A model generated the notes under the pieces. It was not told the DNA's origin. It ran no database searches and saw nothing but the letters and a program-made list of their open reading frames with translations. Of a DNA stretch of 64,000 bases, positions 22,507 through 33,824 are shown one piece after another. Each line of letters starts with the position of its first letter. Positions within the stretch are counted from its first letter, which is position 1. The position numbers and the translations under genes are program-made. Source of the stretch: Dendrolimus kikuchii (taxonomy: Eukaryota > Arthropoda > Insecta > Lepidoptera > Lasiocampidae); the NCBI GenBank assembly GCA_019925095.2, contig CM034412.1, forward strand, positions 11,942,001-12,006,000. The letters run 5' to 3'.

Positions 22507-22700
22507 AGATGGATGGCTACCACCTCTGGTCAAGGGTGTTCCGCCATAACAACCTTGAGTTGGATTCCGGCATTAGTAACCAGAGAGCGGCAGCACATTT
22601 GTAGCACCTTTAGTATTATGAATGTCCGTAGGCGATGGTAACTGATTTCCATCAGGTGGGCCGTCTGCCTGTTTGCTGAACTCGTGCAATATTTTTTTTT
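22507..22700 (+). repeat. repA copy 8 (5'-truncated)
   Basis: It runs from 'gatggctaccacctctggtc' to 'ctgaactcgtgcaata', with a 10-bp-scale deletion around 'accagagagcgg'. Confidence 0.8.
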
Positions 22701-23116
22701 TGTGTTTGTGCAATTCACACGCAGTACTAGTAAAACTTCAGACAATATACTCACAGATTCTTCTCTAACGTTTATTACTATACATATCGAGGGGTGAAAG
22801 GCTATTTGTTTTAAGCGACATTTTGTGACAGAATTGACTTGACGGTTTTCTTGCATCCTAATGTCTCAAACTTAAGGAATTATAATGAACCTGGTTCCCA
22901 ACTAAAAACTACAGATTTTTTTCTTTTTTAAATATAGTATTTAGTTTACTAATGAAGTCTTTTTGTGGGTCATTGAAACTTCAAACTCCTCTATCGACAC
23001 AATTTCGCAAATGTCGCTTAAAACAAATAACCTTGGACCCCTCGATATAGTCTTTAGCCTACATTCGTCAAAATATTAAAAATTCAAAAAATTCAAGCCA
23101 AATCAAGTAATCAGAC

Positions 23117-23245
23117 GGCTGGTGCTTACCTCGGCCAACGGATCAGTATGGCGATCCAGCGAGGAAACGTAGCCAGCCTTCTGGGCACCTTACCCATAGA
23201 AGACGGTGATCTGGGCTCAGTATTCTACTTATAATCTTGAGGGAC
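23117..23245 (+). pseudogene. LINE-P C-terminal fragment
   Basis: It reads AGAYLGQRISMAIQRGNVA followed by SLLGTLPIEDGDLGSVFYL and a stop. Same ending as 9884-10246 and 24741-25467. Confidence 0.7.
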
Positions 23246-23796
23246 TATGAGTACAATACAATACAAATACGTTAAGTTTTCTTGCATTGTATTCGATTAT
23301 ATGTAATTTGAATTAAAAGCCAAATTACACTTTACATCACTACGATAAAGTTTATAGTCAATGCACTGTTACGCACAATTTCCTTTGATCTACGTACAAA
23401 AGAATATCTGCTTTAACCATATACAGATAGAGCTATAAAATTCATTTGAAATCTTTTAAGTTTTATTTAACCTGAAGATAATGTTACCGGGTAAAGAGAA
23501 ATGTGTTTTATTTCGAATTAAATAAGGTTGAATTTTATGTGTTTATCTCTTATTAGTGGCACTTTTTCGTTTCATCGATTTTCAAATCATAACGATTCTA
23601 AAGAAGTTTCTATTCAGGCATTCTGAATCAAGGCAAGGCAAGATGATCGACTCGTATTTCCTGCCCTGAAAAAATAAAAATCTAGAACCTGACTCCAGCG
23701 GTAAGTATTTTGTTTAGATTAATGTGTTATATTATTCAAGTTTTAGAAGGATCCCTATTTCTTATATAGCCTATATTAAGCAGGGATAATGTAGTG
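23246..23796. other. mostly anonymous stretch
   Basis: 23655-23705 repeats the 'tgccctgaaaaaataaaaat' start of the 9430-type Helitron family. Otherwise nothing was recognised. Confidence 0.4.
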
Positions 23797-23805
23797 TTCG
23801 AATGG

Positions 23806-24000
23806 TGCGCGACACCTCGGAGGTGGAGCCTCACTCCATCACCGAGGAAGAGTGAGACGTCGCCCTGGACCGGCTCCGGGACCCGACGGCTGCTAAACAT
23901 CTACGCAGCCAGCTGCGAGAACTGTTTGATGCCTGTATTCGCGCAGATCAGTTTCAGTCGCAATGAATGAAATGCAATTCCCCCGCCTCAAAAAAAAGCA
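23806..24000 (+). pseudogene. R1-like LINE fragment with internal deletion
   Basis: It encodes VRDTSEVEPHSITEEE*, DVALDRLRDPTAAKH, then LRSQLRELFDACIRADQF. This matches two parts of an RT domain start (normally LDRLR..APGPDG and later LFDACI..G.FP), with the segment between lost. A 3' tail 'ttcccccgcctcaaaaaaaa' follows directly. The insert has a 9-bp duplication TTCGAATGG (23797-23805, 24001-24009). Confidence 0.75.
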
Positions 24001-24377
24001 TTCGAATGGCGAAATAATGTTATAAGTCGGTCAAGTCGTTTTTCGAGTTTGTTCGATACGAACATACAAAAATACAATTCTTCCTCTTTATAATATTAGT
24101 ACAGTTATAAATATAGTTCAAGTAAGTAAAGTAAAAAAATGGGACAACCTTGACATAACAAGGGTTATTGGTCCCAATTACAAAACCAGTAATAATCTGG
24201 TTCAAGTTATTTAAAAAATAAAACCGGCATTCAAGGAAATCTTCATTTTGTACTTTATGTTGAGTTACTAGAACAAAGAATCACGTACAGGTGAATAAGC
24301 TTCTAGAAGTTCTTGCGTTTGTAGTATAGTATATTTACAGGACTTCTAAGCTTGAAATTTTGTATTAAAAAATTATA

Positions 24378-24628
24378 ATATTTTCTTAAGTTTTCGTGAC
24401 TAGTATACATAATAAAACTACGTTGTAACGGTTTTAAGCTTGGTAATTTATTTGATTTTTATTATTCCGACGTTACGGCCACTTTTCAATAGCCGTGTTC
24501 ACATGACACATGATACATAACATCTTTGTCATCCGTGATCAGGGCTACTGAAAAGTGGCCGAAACGGCGGAATAATAAAAATCAATTAATATGCGCGCTT
24601 AAAACCGTTAAAACGTAGTTTTATTACA
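24378..24628. repeat. FB1 foldback element, complete small copy
   Basis: The left arm 'tcttaagttttcgtgactag', 'aacggttttaagc', 'attccgacgttacggccac' mirrors the right arm 'gtggccgaaacggcgg', 'gcgcgcttaaaaccgtt', 'aacgtagttttatta'. Noncoding, with long terminal inverted repeats. Six other copies or parts lie in the window. Confidence 0.8.
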
Positions 24629-24740
24629 TTAAAATTTGTTTAAAATTTTTTTTAATTAATTGCTGTTTATTTAAGATTATTTACATCAAACACACAATTA
24701 AAAATAAACTATATATACAAAGTAAAGTTAAATTATAAAA

Positions 24741-25467
24741 CCTAATACCAGATCGCTGTCAGTCGGAAACGTGCCCAAGAGACTGGCCACGTTGCCTCGC
24801 TGAATGGCAATGCTAACGCGTTGCCCGAGGTATAAACCAGTTTTTTAGTCACGTGAGACATCCACCAGAAGTTTGGCTATGTCTGGATAAAGCTTTTGCG
24901 CCTCAGGTCCCCATGGTCCCAGGGTCCCGACCCCAAAAGCCGCAAATATGTAGCCATTTCCGATGGCTGAGTATTTACGGCGTTTTAGGGCCTCCTCTTG
25001 TGCAGCAGCTGTACCGGCAGACATGCTAGTGGCTGGAAGATCGGACGCTGCCAAAGTATCGATGCAAGATGCCTCCCATAGTAAGGGCCGACCCATAGCT
25101 TCTGTGACTTTAGATTTATAGGTAAATTTTGATATGGGCAGGCCATAGACCAAGCATTTCTGACTTCAGTCAAATACAGGACCTCAAAGTCACCAAGTGA
25201 CGGATTTAATATTTCACCAATGAGGTCCTTTGTACTGTACACTGAGGACAGAAAGGCGGGTAAAGAAACTGTAGAAATATTGCGTATACTCAGACCTCCA
25301 TACCTTATTGGTAAGGAGGCTTGGATCCATCTACGGTCATCAAAAGGAATGTTGAAAATTGACGAGAGCGAGTACCGAATAACATTATCCAAAGTTTTTA
25401 AAATATTTTGGTTTTGCCATAAAGGACAGCATGTCAAAATATATATTAAAATTTGGCATAAAAACAC
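24741..25467 (-). pseudogene. LINE-P ORF2 C-terminal half
   Basis: The upper part (25467 downward) reads RWIQASLPIRYGGLSIRNIS, SLPAFLSSV, then EVRNAWSMACPYQNLPINLK and WVGPYYGRHLASIL. After a frameshift between about 25060 and 25150 the second frame gives IGNGYIFAAFGVGTLGPWGP, LVDVSRD, a stop codon, then KTGLYLGQRVSIAIQRGNVA and SLLGTFPTDSD. GG-rich 'LPIRYGGLSIR' motifs are typical of the region after the RT domain in insect LINEs. The clade is uncertain. The frameshift and stop show decay. Confidence 0.75.
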
Positions 25468-25515
25468 AGCACCGAATAATATAATATACGCTATGTAATA
25501 TTTATTATTTTAATA

Positions 25516-26166
25516 TCTATATATATATAAATGAATCCCTATTTCCCTTGGTCACGCCATCACGCGTGAACGGCTGGACCGATTTCGCTAATTCTTTTTT
25601 TCTTGTGTTTGTTATTGCCAGGAGAAGGTTCATATGAAAGAAAAAATTAAGAAAATTGCGCAGAAAATTAGAAAATTTAAGAATACTTAACCACCATATA
25701 AATTATTTCTAATCTAACCTTAGCGCTTTGGACAATATAAACTTTTTTAATGTAACCTTATGACGTTTGACATAGATCACAGAATGCGTGCTGCAAATAT
25801 GGTCAAAGAGGATGTAAAAAAACTGAATATCGTTTAAAACAGATGCTTCGGTCGGAGTTATTCTATTGATAAAATACATGTAAATGAATTAATTTAGCTG
25901 TAATCGGGTTCCAATATTTAGGTGAAATTATTTTTGTGTGTGTTCAAGTGGATCCCGGGATGGTTAAGGTTATAGAACTACCGGTAGGTGGCACCGCTAA
26001 AGTCTTCCTAAACGGTGGGACCCCCATTTTGAGGTTTTATTTTTGTTTTTATTAAAGTCGATTCGAGAATGGTTTAAATTAACCATTGGTCCCGGTAAAT
26101 GTCGTTGCAATCGGGTTCTAGATTTTTATTTCTAAGGGCAGGACAACATCTGTCGGGTACAGCTAG
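25516..26166 (+). mobile_element. Helitron-like element
   Basis: A|TCTATATATATATAAATGAA ... ctgtcgggtacagCTAG|T. Includes 'cgtgaacggctggaccgatt'. Noncoding. Confidence 0.75.
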
Positions 26167-26293
26167 TCATTTAATATTATTAGGTTAATAATAGATATTA
26201 CATTTATTTATTTTTTATATACAACTTTTATAAATTTAATTTTAAACTAGACTAAGTAATTTTAAGTAGTATAAGATAAATCTTATTTATACA

Positions 26294-26501
26294 CTAGCTT
26301 CTGCCCGCAACTTCGTCTGCGTAGAATAGTTAAAAAAAGTTTGGTCTTAGTGTGATGATATATAGTCTATAACCTTCTTCGATAAATCTAGATATAGGCT
26401 ATCTAGCACTGAAAGAATTTTTCAAATCAGAGCAGTACTTACTGAGATTAGCGCGTTCAAGCAAACAAACAAACTCTTCAGCTTTATATATTAGTATAAG
26501 A
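26294..26501 (-). mobile_element. Helitron-like element HEL-4 copy
   Basis: On the minus strand TCTTATACTAATATATAAAG...CAGAAGCTAG, inserted between A and T. Other copies lie at 41637-42108 and 62424-63097. Confidence 0.8.
26424..26471. repeat. left arm of a perfect 48-bp inverted repeat
   Basis: Exact inverse of 26581-26628. The left arm is inside the HEL-4 copy. Confidence 0.95.
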
Positions 26502-26580
26502 TTTATGTATTTCAGATGCCCGAACAGTATCGGAGGTGAAGATATGATTTTAAAAAAATAGTGTCATATTAAGTACCTAC

Positions 26581-26628
26581 TGTTTGTTTGCTTGAACGCG
26601 CTAATCTCAGTAAGTACTGCTCTGATTT
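26581..26628. repeat. right arm of a perfect 48-bp inverted repeat
   Basis: 'tgtttgtttgcttgaacgcg' and onward is the exact inverse of 26424-26471. It shares that copy's private bases ('agcagtactta'), so it is a local inverted duplication. Confidence 0.95.
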
Positions 26629-26799
26629 TAAAAAATATTTTTATAGGCAGGTGCCTATAAAAATATACGAAAAGTATTTGTTTATGTATTTATGTGCTGA
26701 CTGTACACTACAACAGACGCAAAAAGATCTCTGAACTAATTTACCTTTATCTTCATATATATATTTTTTCTGCAAAACTGGTCATGTTGCTCGTCTGCT

Positions 26800-26890
26800 C
26801 GTTTGTTTACCTTACTGGAAACTGGTTACCGTCGCCTTTAGGCACTTGCAACACCAGTTGTGAAGCTAACTTGTTGCTACGCTTTGGAAG
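26800..26890 (-). repeat. CR1-type LINE tail fragment
   Basis: 'ctggttaccgtcgcctttag' followed by 'cttgcaacaccag' is the inverse of the CR1-like LINE 3' end also used by repA. Confidence 0.5.
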
Positions 26891-26912
26891 ATATAAAGGT
26901 TCCAATCGTAAA

Positions 26913-27024
26913 TCCAGTTAAATTTTAACCACATTTTTTATCAAAGTTGAAACATTCTGCAATTATCATTCAGCTTTGTTATTTATTGATTCCGAGGCGA
27001 TACCAATTTTGCCGGGTCAGCTAG
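26913..27024 (+). mobile_element. HEL-1 3' end
   Basis: 5'-truncated copy ending 'attttgccgggtcagCTAG' before T. Confidence 0.7.
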
Positions 27025-27674
27025 TAATATGTCTACGACAAAGTGTTGTGATGGCGTAAAACCAATATTTAAGTGGCAACACTAAACAAGGTTACGCAGA
27101 TTTAATTTGTTAGACTAGTAACACAAAAACGGGTCACGCAAATTGTATTTTATAAGAGTGGCAACACGAAATAAAATCTTGAATACGCATCCGTGTAGAC
27201 AATTTCTCTGATAACCTAATCCAGTAATCCACATACATCTGTACAATCGCATAATCAAGCGACCAAATAATTGAAGCAAATATAATATTATAAAATAGCA
27301 TGAAGATAGATAACCTTTACTTAAATATCTTTAAGTCAATTATTCAAATTCTTTCTCGATATTCCACTTACTGACTAATCGCTATTGACGTCAATTATTC
27401 AATCAGTACGCTATTGTTTTCTTATTATAACGAAAGGTGTAAAAAACAAACTATTAATTAATTTAGATTAAATGAACAATAAGTCAGGGTCGAATAAATT
27501 AATAAACTTTTCTCTTAACTCACGCAAATTGAGAAACATAATTAAATATCAATCAACATAAAATTATGAGGGAAATAATTAAAATAATTACGTATAAATC
27601 ATAATTTTTAACGTGATTTTCTTTAATGGAACAGAATCATGTGATGAAAAATGTTGGTGTAAAAGCTTTTTCTA
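27025..27674. other. anonymous stretch
   Basis: 'gtggcaacac' occurs twice (about 27071 and 27167). No gene was recognised. Confidence 0.35.
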
Positions 27675-27736
27675 ACATAAATTTAGACTAGACGTGGTGA
27701 GAGGCGGCATAAGGTTATAGCAGACTATGGATGCGT
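27675..27736. repeat. direct repeat, copy 1
   Basis: 'cataaatttagactagacgt' to 'cagactatggatgcg' is repeated at 28236-28297 with few changes. Confidence 0.85.
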
Positions 27737-28235
27737 ACATTCGGTCTATGAAACTTCAATAAAAACGAATGGCAACGGATAAGTGGCAAAACGAATGGGG
27801 TAAAATTTAATGAAATTCATAACCTGGCCATACCGTCTATATAGTCTAGACCATGAACTAATTTTGTATGCCTTCTGACAATATTCTACATTATCTGTGG
27901 TTAGGGTTGCCAGATGTGTTCGAAAACAAACCGGACAACTTTCTATATTTTTTTATTAACACGTACATTTACTAACAACTAACCTTTTGCTCCAGAATTA
28001 AATTATGTATATATTATCTCTTCAGACCAATATTTCTTAAATATCTGTAAAGAGAATACTTACATATGGTCTCTAACTAAAAGTCAAGAGATACGATCCA
28101 AAAAATAGTTTTACTGATGAGAAGATCATCACGGTGGAAGAAAATTTAACTGGCAAAACAATGAAACTTCTATATAGACGGGGGGTGTTAGGATTTCTCT
28201 GTCACGAAAAAGCGTTACGTCCGCGTGGGGGAGTG

Positions 28236-28297
28236 GCATAAATTTAGACTAGACGTGGTGAGAGGCGGCATAATTTTAGAGCAGACTATGGATGCGT
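28236..28297. repeat. direct repeat, copy 2
   Basis: Second copy of the 62-bp sequence at 27675-27736. Confidence 0.85.
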
Positions 28298-28918
28298 TTT
28301 TTGGTTCCGGATCGAATTTAGTTTTTTTGTTTGATACAACAAAATATGTCTAAATAAAAAATGCATTCATTAAAATGTACTTAACCTAAACAAATCACAA
28401 TTTGCAGTAAACCTGCGAAAAAGTGTTGCCTGAGATAGCATCTTTGAATTCAGTGCAACTAGCAGATATGTTAAAGAAAACGCACAATTCACTTTTACAG
28501 TATTTACAGCGAGACACGAAACTTCGTCAGATAATTAACGAATTTGCTTTAAAACCGGATAATCTTTTGGCCGGTTGACCAGGAATTTCTTGACTGGACA
28601 AACAAAGAAACAAGGCTGTCCGGTTGCTAATAGAATTACTAAAATTTGTAATTCGTAGGACACACGTGTGTGTAGGAAAGTAACTCCCAACATATCTAGC
28701 AACTCTATCTGTAGTCAATATCAGTGGATTATATATGTATAAAGCGGATTTATCCATGTTAATTATTAATTTTTTTGAATTTTTCTCGGGGACTGAGAAG
28801 TATAGTTGAAAGTGTAGTTTTATTTTCAAAAATGTGTAAAATTACTAAGACTAAATCGAACATTAGCTGTAGGATATTGATATTTTTTGAATAGTAATTA
28901 TGTGTTTTGTGAGCTATA
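28298..28918. other. anonymous stretch
   Basis: No recognised repeat or gene. A 100-codon minus-strand frame at 28527-28829 has no motif. Confidence 0.35.
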
Positions 28919-29153
28919 TATCTGTGCAGGAACGGAGAAAGAATACAATTTCCTGCGGCCGGGCGGCCTGTCGTAAGAGGCAACAAAACAACCCATAGCC
29001 AGGTGGTAGGGCATTTGCCCGACTGGATGGCTACCACCCCTGGTCTAAAGTATGGCGCCATAACAACCTTGAGTTGTGTTCCGGCATTAGTGACCAGGTT
29101 CCAGTCTCCCTTAAGAGAGCAGCAGCGCATTTGTAGCACCTTTGGTGTTGCAA
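28919..29153 (+). repeat. repA copy 9 (3'-truncated)
   Basis: It starts at the family 5' end ('tatctgtgcaggaacgg') but stops at 'ggtgttgcaa', before the CR1-like tail. 3' truncation is unusual for a retroposon and implies a later deletion. Confidence 0.85.
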
Positions 29154-29284
29154 GCCAAACCATGAACCCAAATAATAATAATTTTAAATTTAACGTTAAT
29201 CCAAGCCTGAAATCCACAAAAAATAACTAAATACGCATATAACAACACTAAGTATCACACGAGCAGTGATTTTTAAAGCGCACC

Positions 29285-29450
29285 AGGGATGCCTAGCCGA
29301 AATTAAAGCAAAAATATTTTCAACATAATTTTATATTATTAATTACATGCCGACATGACAGGTTTACAATATAATAAGAATAATTGCTCTATTAATTATC
29401 ACAAGATGTTAGTTATTAAAGCTTTTGCTTATAAAATTATAGTCATTATT
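29285..29450 (+). repeat. repeat M, copy 1
   Basis: 'gccgaaattaaagcaaaaat' and 'attaaagcttttgcttataa' recur in diverged form at 30645-30766 and 31525-31580. Confidence 0.5.
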
Positions 29451-29610
29451 ATTAATTTAAGCATCGCATCATAGGTTATGTTGATAAAATGTGTATACCG
29501 TAAATAAAGCAACTTGATACTTGCACGATGTTTTAGATAATACTAAAAATTACTAGTAAGTATAAAAATTACTCTTGACATTAATATTGGAGTTGCTAAT
29601 TGCAATATAA
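29451..29610 (+). repeat. repeat L, copy 2 (interrupted)
   Basis: Parallels 6490-6640. The end of the homology ('gtttagacaaatttt') lies at 30050-30075, beyond a Helitron and a LINE-F insertion. Confidence 0.65.
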
Positions 29611-29650
29611 TTTAGTAACATTTTCCTTTATACTTACATATATATTAGTA

Positions 29651-29866
29651 CTAGCTGTCCCGGCAGACGTTGTTCTGCCCTGGAGAAATAAAATTTAGAA
29701 CCCGATTGCAGCGCCACCTACCGGGTCCAAATGTAACCTATCCTATCTTTCAAGTTGGATCAAACTGCACACGGTGTGAAAATTTGATTAAAATCGGTCA
29801 AGTAGTTTAGGAGTCCATTGAGGACAAACATTGTGACACGAGATTTATATATATATTAGTATATTA
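29651..29866 (-). mobile_element. Helitron-like element
   Basis: Minus-strand 3' CTAG (29651-29654) follows A. 'ccggcagacgttgttctgcc' matches the 9430 family. The 5' end lies in a TATATATTAGTATA run and is approximate. Confidence 0.65.
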
Positions 29867-29884
29867 TATCTATTGCATACCTAC

Positions 29885-30048
29885 CCCCCTCCATACCGAG
29901 TTTCTGTCCATCTAAAGGTTGTCTGGAAGAAATCGCTCCCAGCGATAAGACCGCCCATTGTACTTATCATTACGATTGTGTGTACGAATTTATTTTATAA
30001 CATTGTGTGCAATAAAGTATATTCTATTCTATTCTATTCTATTCTTGC
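29885..30048 (+). mobile_element. LINE-F 3' end with (ATTCT)n tail
   Basis: 'ggttgtctggaagaaatcgc', 'gcgataagaccgcccattg', 'gtgtgcaataaagt' and a short pentanucleotide tail. Confidence 0.75.
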
Positions 30049-30124
30049 TACAGTTTAGACAAATTTTCAAAAGTTTCATACAAACAGTGATTTTTTAAAT
30101 TTACCAAAGGTGTCTTTTTTTGTG

Positions 30125-30640
30125 AGGGGAAATCCGTTTGCGGACCTAAGCCGCGGCAAAGGCAGAAACTTGTTGGATTAGCCAGATCGGGAGTGGCACT
30201 AGCATGCCCAGTCAGAACTGGTGCCATGAGATTGACACTCCCCAGTTAGGGATACCCACTAAAATCTCTGGGTGTTCCGTCCTGCGCTTTATGCCAGGAC
30301 TACGGATATATGAACTAGCCTCTCCGCAGCCCTGGCAGGCGTGGGCCTCGCAAGGCCACTGCCAGTGCCGGGGGAATTTCTTTTATCCCCGGCATCTTCA
30401 ATCTCTATGTACGTGGGGCGGTTTGTAACTCGCACCACGGGGGGAGAGGTGAGCGCGCGCGCAACACTCGCGCTCTCATCTCGACGGCATGTGCAGGTGA
30501 GTGATTACCCCTATACCCCAAGGCGCCCCACCCGCGCCGCCCGCTTACGGTCCTCGTTTGGCGAGAGCGGAGCCTTGACGTGCGCTCACGCTCACGCAGG
30601 AGACGTTTACAAGCATAACGTGCTCCCAGAAAGAGGAACC
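30125..30640 (+). repeat. GC-rich block, probable retroelement 5' region
   Basis: Strongly GC-rich relative to its flanks. 'tatccccggcatcttcaatc' and 'tgtaactcgcaccacggggg' resemble 5' regions of lepidopteran non-LTR elements. Two open frames (30204-30428, 30341-30652) have no domain I recognise and are unlikely to be host genes. Confidence 0.35.
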
Positions 30641-30766
30641 AAGGATGTCTAGCGGAATTTAAAGCAAAAATCTTTTCTATATATTTTGATGATTTTCATC
30701 AAATAACGGTCATGATGACAGCTTAGCTTCTTTTAATTAAATAATTGTTCCGTTACTAACATATAA

Positions 30767-31166
30767 TCTATATGTATATATATATATATAAATCAATTGC
30801 TGTTCGTAAAACTCGAGAACGGCTGATTTGGCTAATTTTGGTTTTGAATTATTTGTGGAAGTCCAGGGAAGGTTTAAAAGATGAGTAAATATGAAAAAAA
30901 ATGCTTGGAATATAGTAAAACCAAAAACTTCGCTTTCCCTTACAAACTATATCTACCTGTCAAACATTTCATGTCCTTCCCGTCGATTAGAAATCAATTA
31001 AATTTAAAAGATGTTCAGAAATCGAATAAATTTAAAAGTGAAGTTTTGTTTTTCATTTTTGGTTTTGAATGTCAAACGTTTGATGTTCGTCCCGCGCGTC
31101 GTTCAGAAATGGAACGTTTTTTATTTATTGAATCTCAGGCCGTACGAAGTTTGCCGGGTCAGCTAG
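30767..31166 (+). mobile_element. HEL-1 copy
   Basis: A|TCTATATGTATATATAT...gccgggtcagCTAG|T. A 98-codon frame inside (30881-31177) is a chance frame in the element. Confidence 0.8.
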
Positions 31167-31884
31167 TTTTATTATAATTTGTTTATTTTATATACTTATT
31201 CTCTTCTCACTTTGTTTTGCTGTGCCACGTGATCGGGACAATTATTACTTATTATTAATGATTATTTGTATTTTTAAATGTATTATTTTTTATACTATGT
31301 TGTCTTTAAACACGTTATAATTTTATCATTATTTAACTGCTTTGTACACTATGTATTTTCGTGACTTCACTTGCTGATCCCAGTCGGAAGAACAGCGCTG
31401 ATCTTAATTGATCAGCATATGCTGAGAATTTTAGGACTTATCCTGTTTCTATTATTTTACTGTTTGATAAAACTCTGTATTATTTTTGTCCTGAATAAAA
31501 TATGTCTTTCTTTCATTCTTAAATGTCACAAGGTGTTAAAGCTCCTGCTTGCATAATTATAGTTATTACTATTCAAGAAAATATCATAGTTTATAGTTTT
31601 TTCTTAAGGTTTCGCAACTAGTATACGTAATTAACATTATTCTCACGCGGCATATTAGCGAAGTCATTAAAAAATTATAATAAGTTACCCGCTGACATTA
31701 GGAAATGTTATACATTTAAAATTTATAAGTCTAAGTTATTTGACTATTAGGCAAACATGATATTCTAGTCAATTCAAGTCTTTTTTTTACAATAACAACG
31801 AGGATATACGTAAATTAAATATAGTAATGTAGAATGTGTGACATATATAAATAAATAATTAGTATAATGATAATTTTAATAAAT
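31167..31884. other. mostly anonymous stretch
   Basis: 31525-31580 resembles 29395-29450 (repeat M). 31605-31640 resembles the outer end of an FB1 arm ('tcttaaggtttcgcaactag'). No gene was seen. Confidence 0.35.
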
Positions 31885-32672
31885 CCGCAGGGGGGCTTTG
31901 TGGCGAAGCCTTAGTGAGTAATGACACTTCGAACCTGACTCCGGGGGCCAAGGCAAGGCCCTCGCCTCCGTGCTTGCCGTGGCCAGCCGGCACGGAGTGG
32001 AGATCGCGAAAGCTAAGACTCAAGCTCCAGGGGTGGAAGTGATAAATGGCATCACGTCAGAAGTAGCTTCGATGAACCTGCATCCCACCTCTCTACACCC
32101 ATTAGCCACTCACACCCATGTTCCCCTGTGTTCTATGGCATTTTTTGGGGCCCATGTAGGGAGTGGCGAGTCACCGTCTGCCCATTTTTTCTTGTTCCCT
32201 GAAGATTGCGACGGTTAGACGATAAGTCTCCATATTCCCGGACCCCTAGTACCACTAGCAGTTCACCCCAATAACCCGGTATTTTTTGTCCTCATTTCCC
32301 ACAATAGTACACTGGCTGGGGCTTGTCCTTGGATGCATTATTATATGGTGTAGATAAGGATAATCGCCGGTCAGTGTCACGCCACATTTACATTAAATTT
32401 GTCAAGGGGCCTCTACGTGTTGGCTTTCCCATGGCTCCACGCAAACGCTCCAAATGTCTGGGCCATTTCTATGGCTCATGGTCTTGAAAGACATACAAGG
32501 ATTTTAATAATATAATTATGACGAATGCAAATAAATGTATATTGTAATCTTCCTTGTTATCTTATTGTGTGGATAATTAATGTATCGGTTAGCCTGGAGG
32601 ACATCGCCTATGACGAGATGGCCGCCCATTGTACTTTAACGTATGTGCAATAAAGTTATTCATTCATTCACA
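31885..32672 (+). mobile_element. LINE 3' region with (ATTC)n tail
   Basis: The GC-richer upstream part may be the end of an ORF plus 3' UTR (82-codon frame at 31970-32218, unrecognised). The terminal part has 'ttagcctggaggacatcgcc', 'gagatggccgcccattg', 'gtgcaataaagt' and an 'attcattcattca' tail, the LINE-F type ending. Confidence 0.55.
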
Positions 32673-32809
32673 ATAGATTGAAATAATCGTGTTTATTGCT
32701 TGAAGCTGATAAACTGACGGACGACCCAACTGACGTAGTATTTTTTCTTTGATGCGCATGGCGAAGACATTTCGCACTGAGTCCCAATATTCGGGAAATG
32801 CGTAGACTC
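32673..32809. other. anonymous stretch
   Basis: Nothing recognised. Confidence 0.3.
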
Positions 32810-33010
32810 TATTTAGAAGACCAACTACCTACCTCGCTAAACTAAACTTGCGTCCCATACCCGCGCTTGTGCTGGAAAGACATGAGGTCTAGAACAAAGT
32901 TACTCTCGCGCATCAAGCTTTGGTCACTCCGCGATGCAGAGTGACCAGCAGATGTTAGACCCGCCGTATCAACACCAGAGGCTATGGCAACGCTTTGGGA
33001 GCCTTTAGAA
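32810..33010 (+). repeat. interspersed repeat D, copy 2
   Basis: Parallels 4995-5262 with 'gcgtcccatacccgcgcttg' and 'ttagacccgccg'. Confidence 0.65.
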
Positions 33011-33378
33011 CGGGATAGACAGAGCGGGAAAACAACTATATTCTATAAGAGCGTGGTACACCGGTCGAGCCGGCCCCAAGATGTTGGCCCCAATTAAGCT
33101 TTTTTTTGTTGAGCTACTTTAGCCCGGCCGAATGAGGTTACCTGAGGCGTGCACTTTTATTTATTTTATACTTCCAAGATTTACAATTTTTAACATTTAA
33201 TGGTACAATTTCTTATCTTTAGTTTCATGCTAGATTTATAAATGTAGGTAGATTCTTCTGAATACATTTTGTCAATATAGTATTTATTAAATATGTTTAA
33301 GTGTTTATTTATACATATTTATATATTCATAAGTATTTCAATATATTAAGCTAGTTACATTTATTTCGTCTCATCTGT

Positions 33379-33824
33379 TGTTACGACCTGAATGCCGACA
33401 AAACATAAATTCACACCTGCGTCTGTAGAAACACATTTTGTTACCTTTTTGGCATTTGGACGTCTTTTGTTCACTTTGTGGTTAAAATTTGTAATTAGAA
33501 AAACGGCCCATTGTGTATTGCAATCTTTTATGGTAGTCATTAGCCAGGTGTGATTCTAAGAAATTCAGTCCACGTGGGCGAGAGACATGTTGTATTTGTG
33601 CAGTATAAAGCAATGCCCCAATGGAGAGATCGTCAGTCTAGCGATAGCCACAAGCGAAGCAAGACGTTAGTGACGGACTTTGCGCGTGTTATTGAATCGT
33701 GTATTACGTTTGGGCTGGTTGTGTTCAGTTATATTTGTCCCTGCGTTATACGTGTTTGTATGGTTCCAATAAGTTCTATAATTATTCCAACGGCATTTTA
33801 ATTCGAATCCTGCAACCCGAAACA
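33379..33824 (+). mobile_element. solo LTR (LTR-1 family)
   Basis: TGTTACGACC...CCCGAAACA, with TATAAA at 33604-33609 and 'gtgacggactttgcgcgtg' shared with the 6781 copy. Flanks CTGT and CTAT are a duplication with one change. The 83-codon frame at 33550-33801 is incidental. Confidence 0.85.

Noticed and set aside
30204..30652. Possible host exons in a GC-rich block
   Set aside because: No recognised domain; composition and phrases fit a retroelement 5' region; no splice or start context supports a gene.
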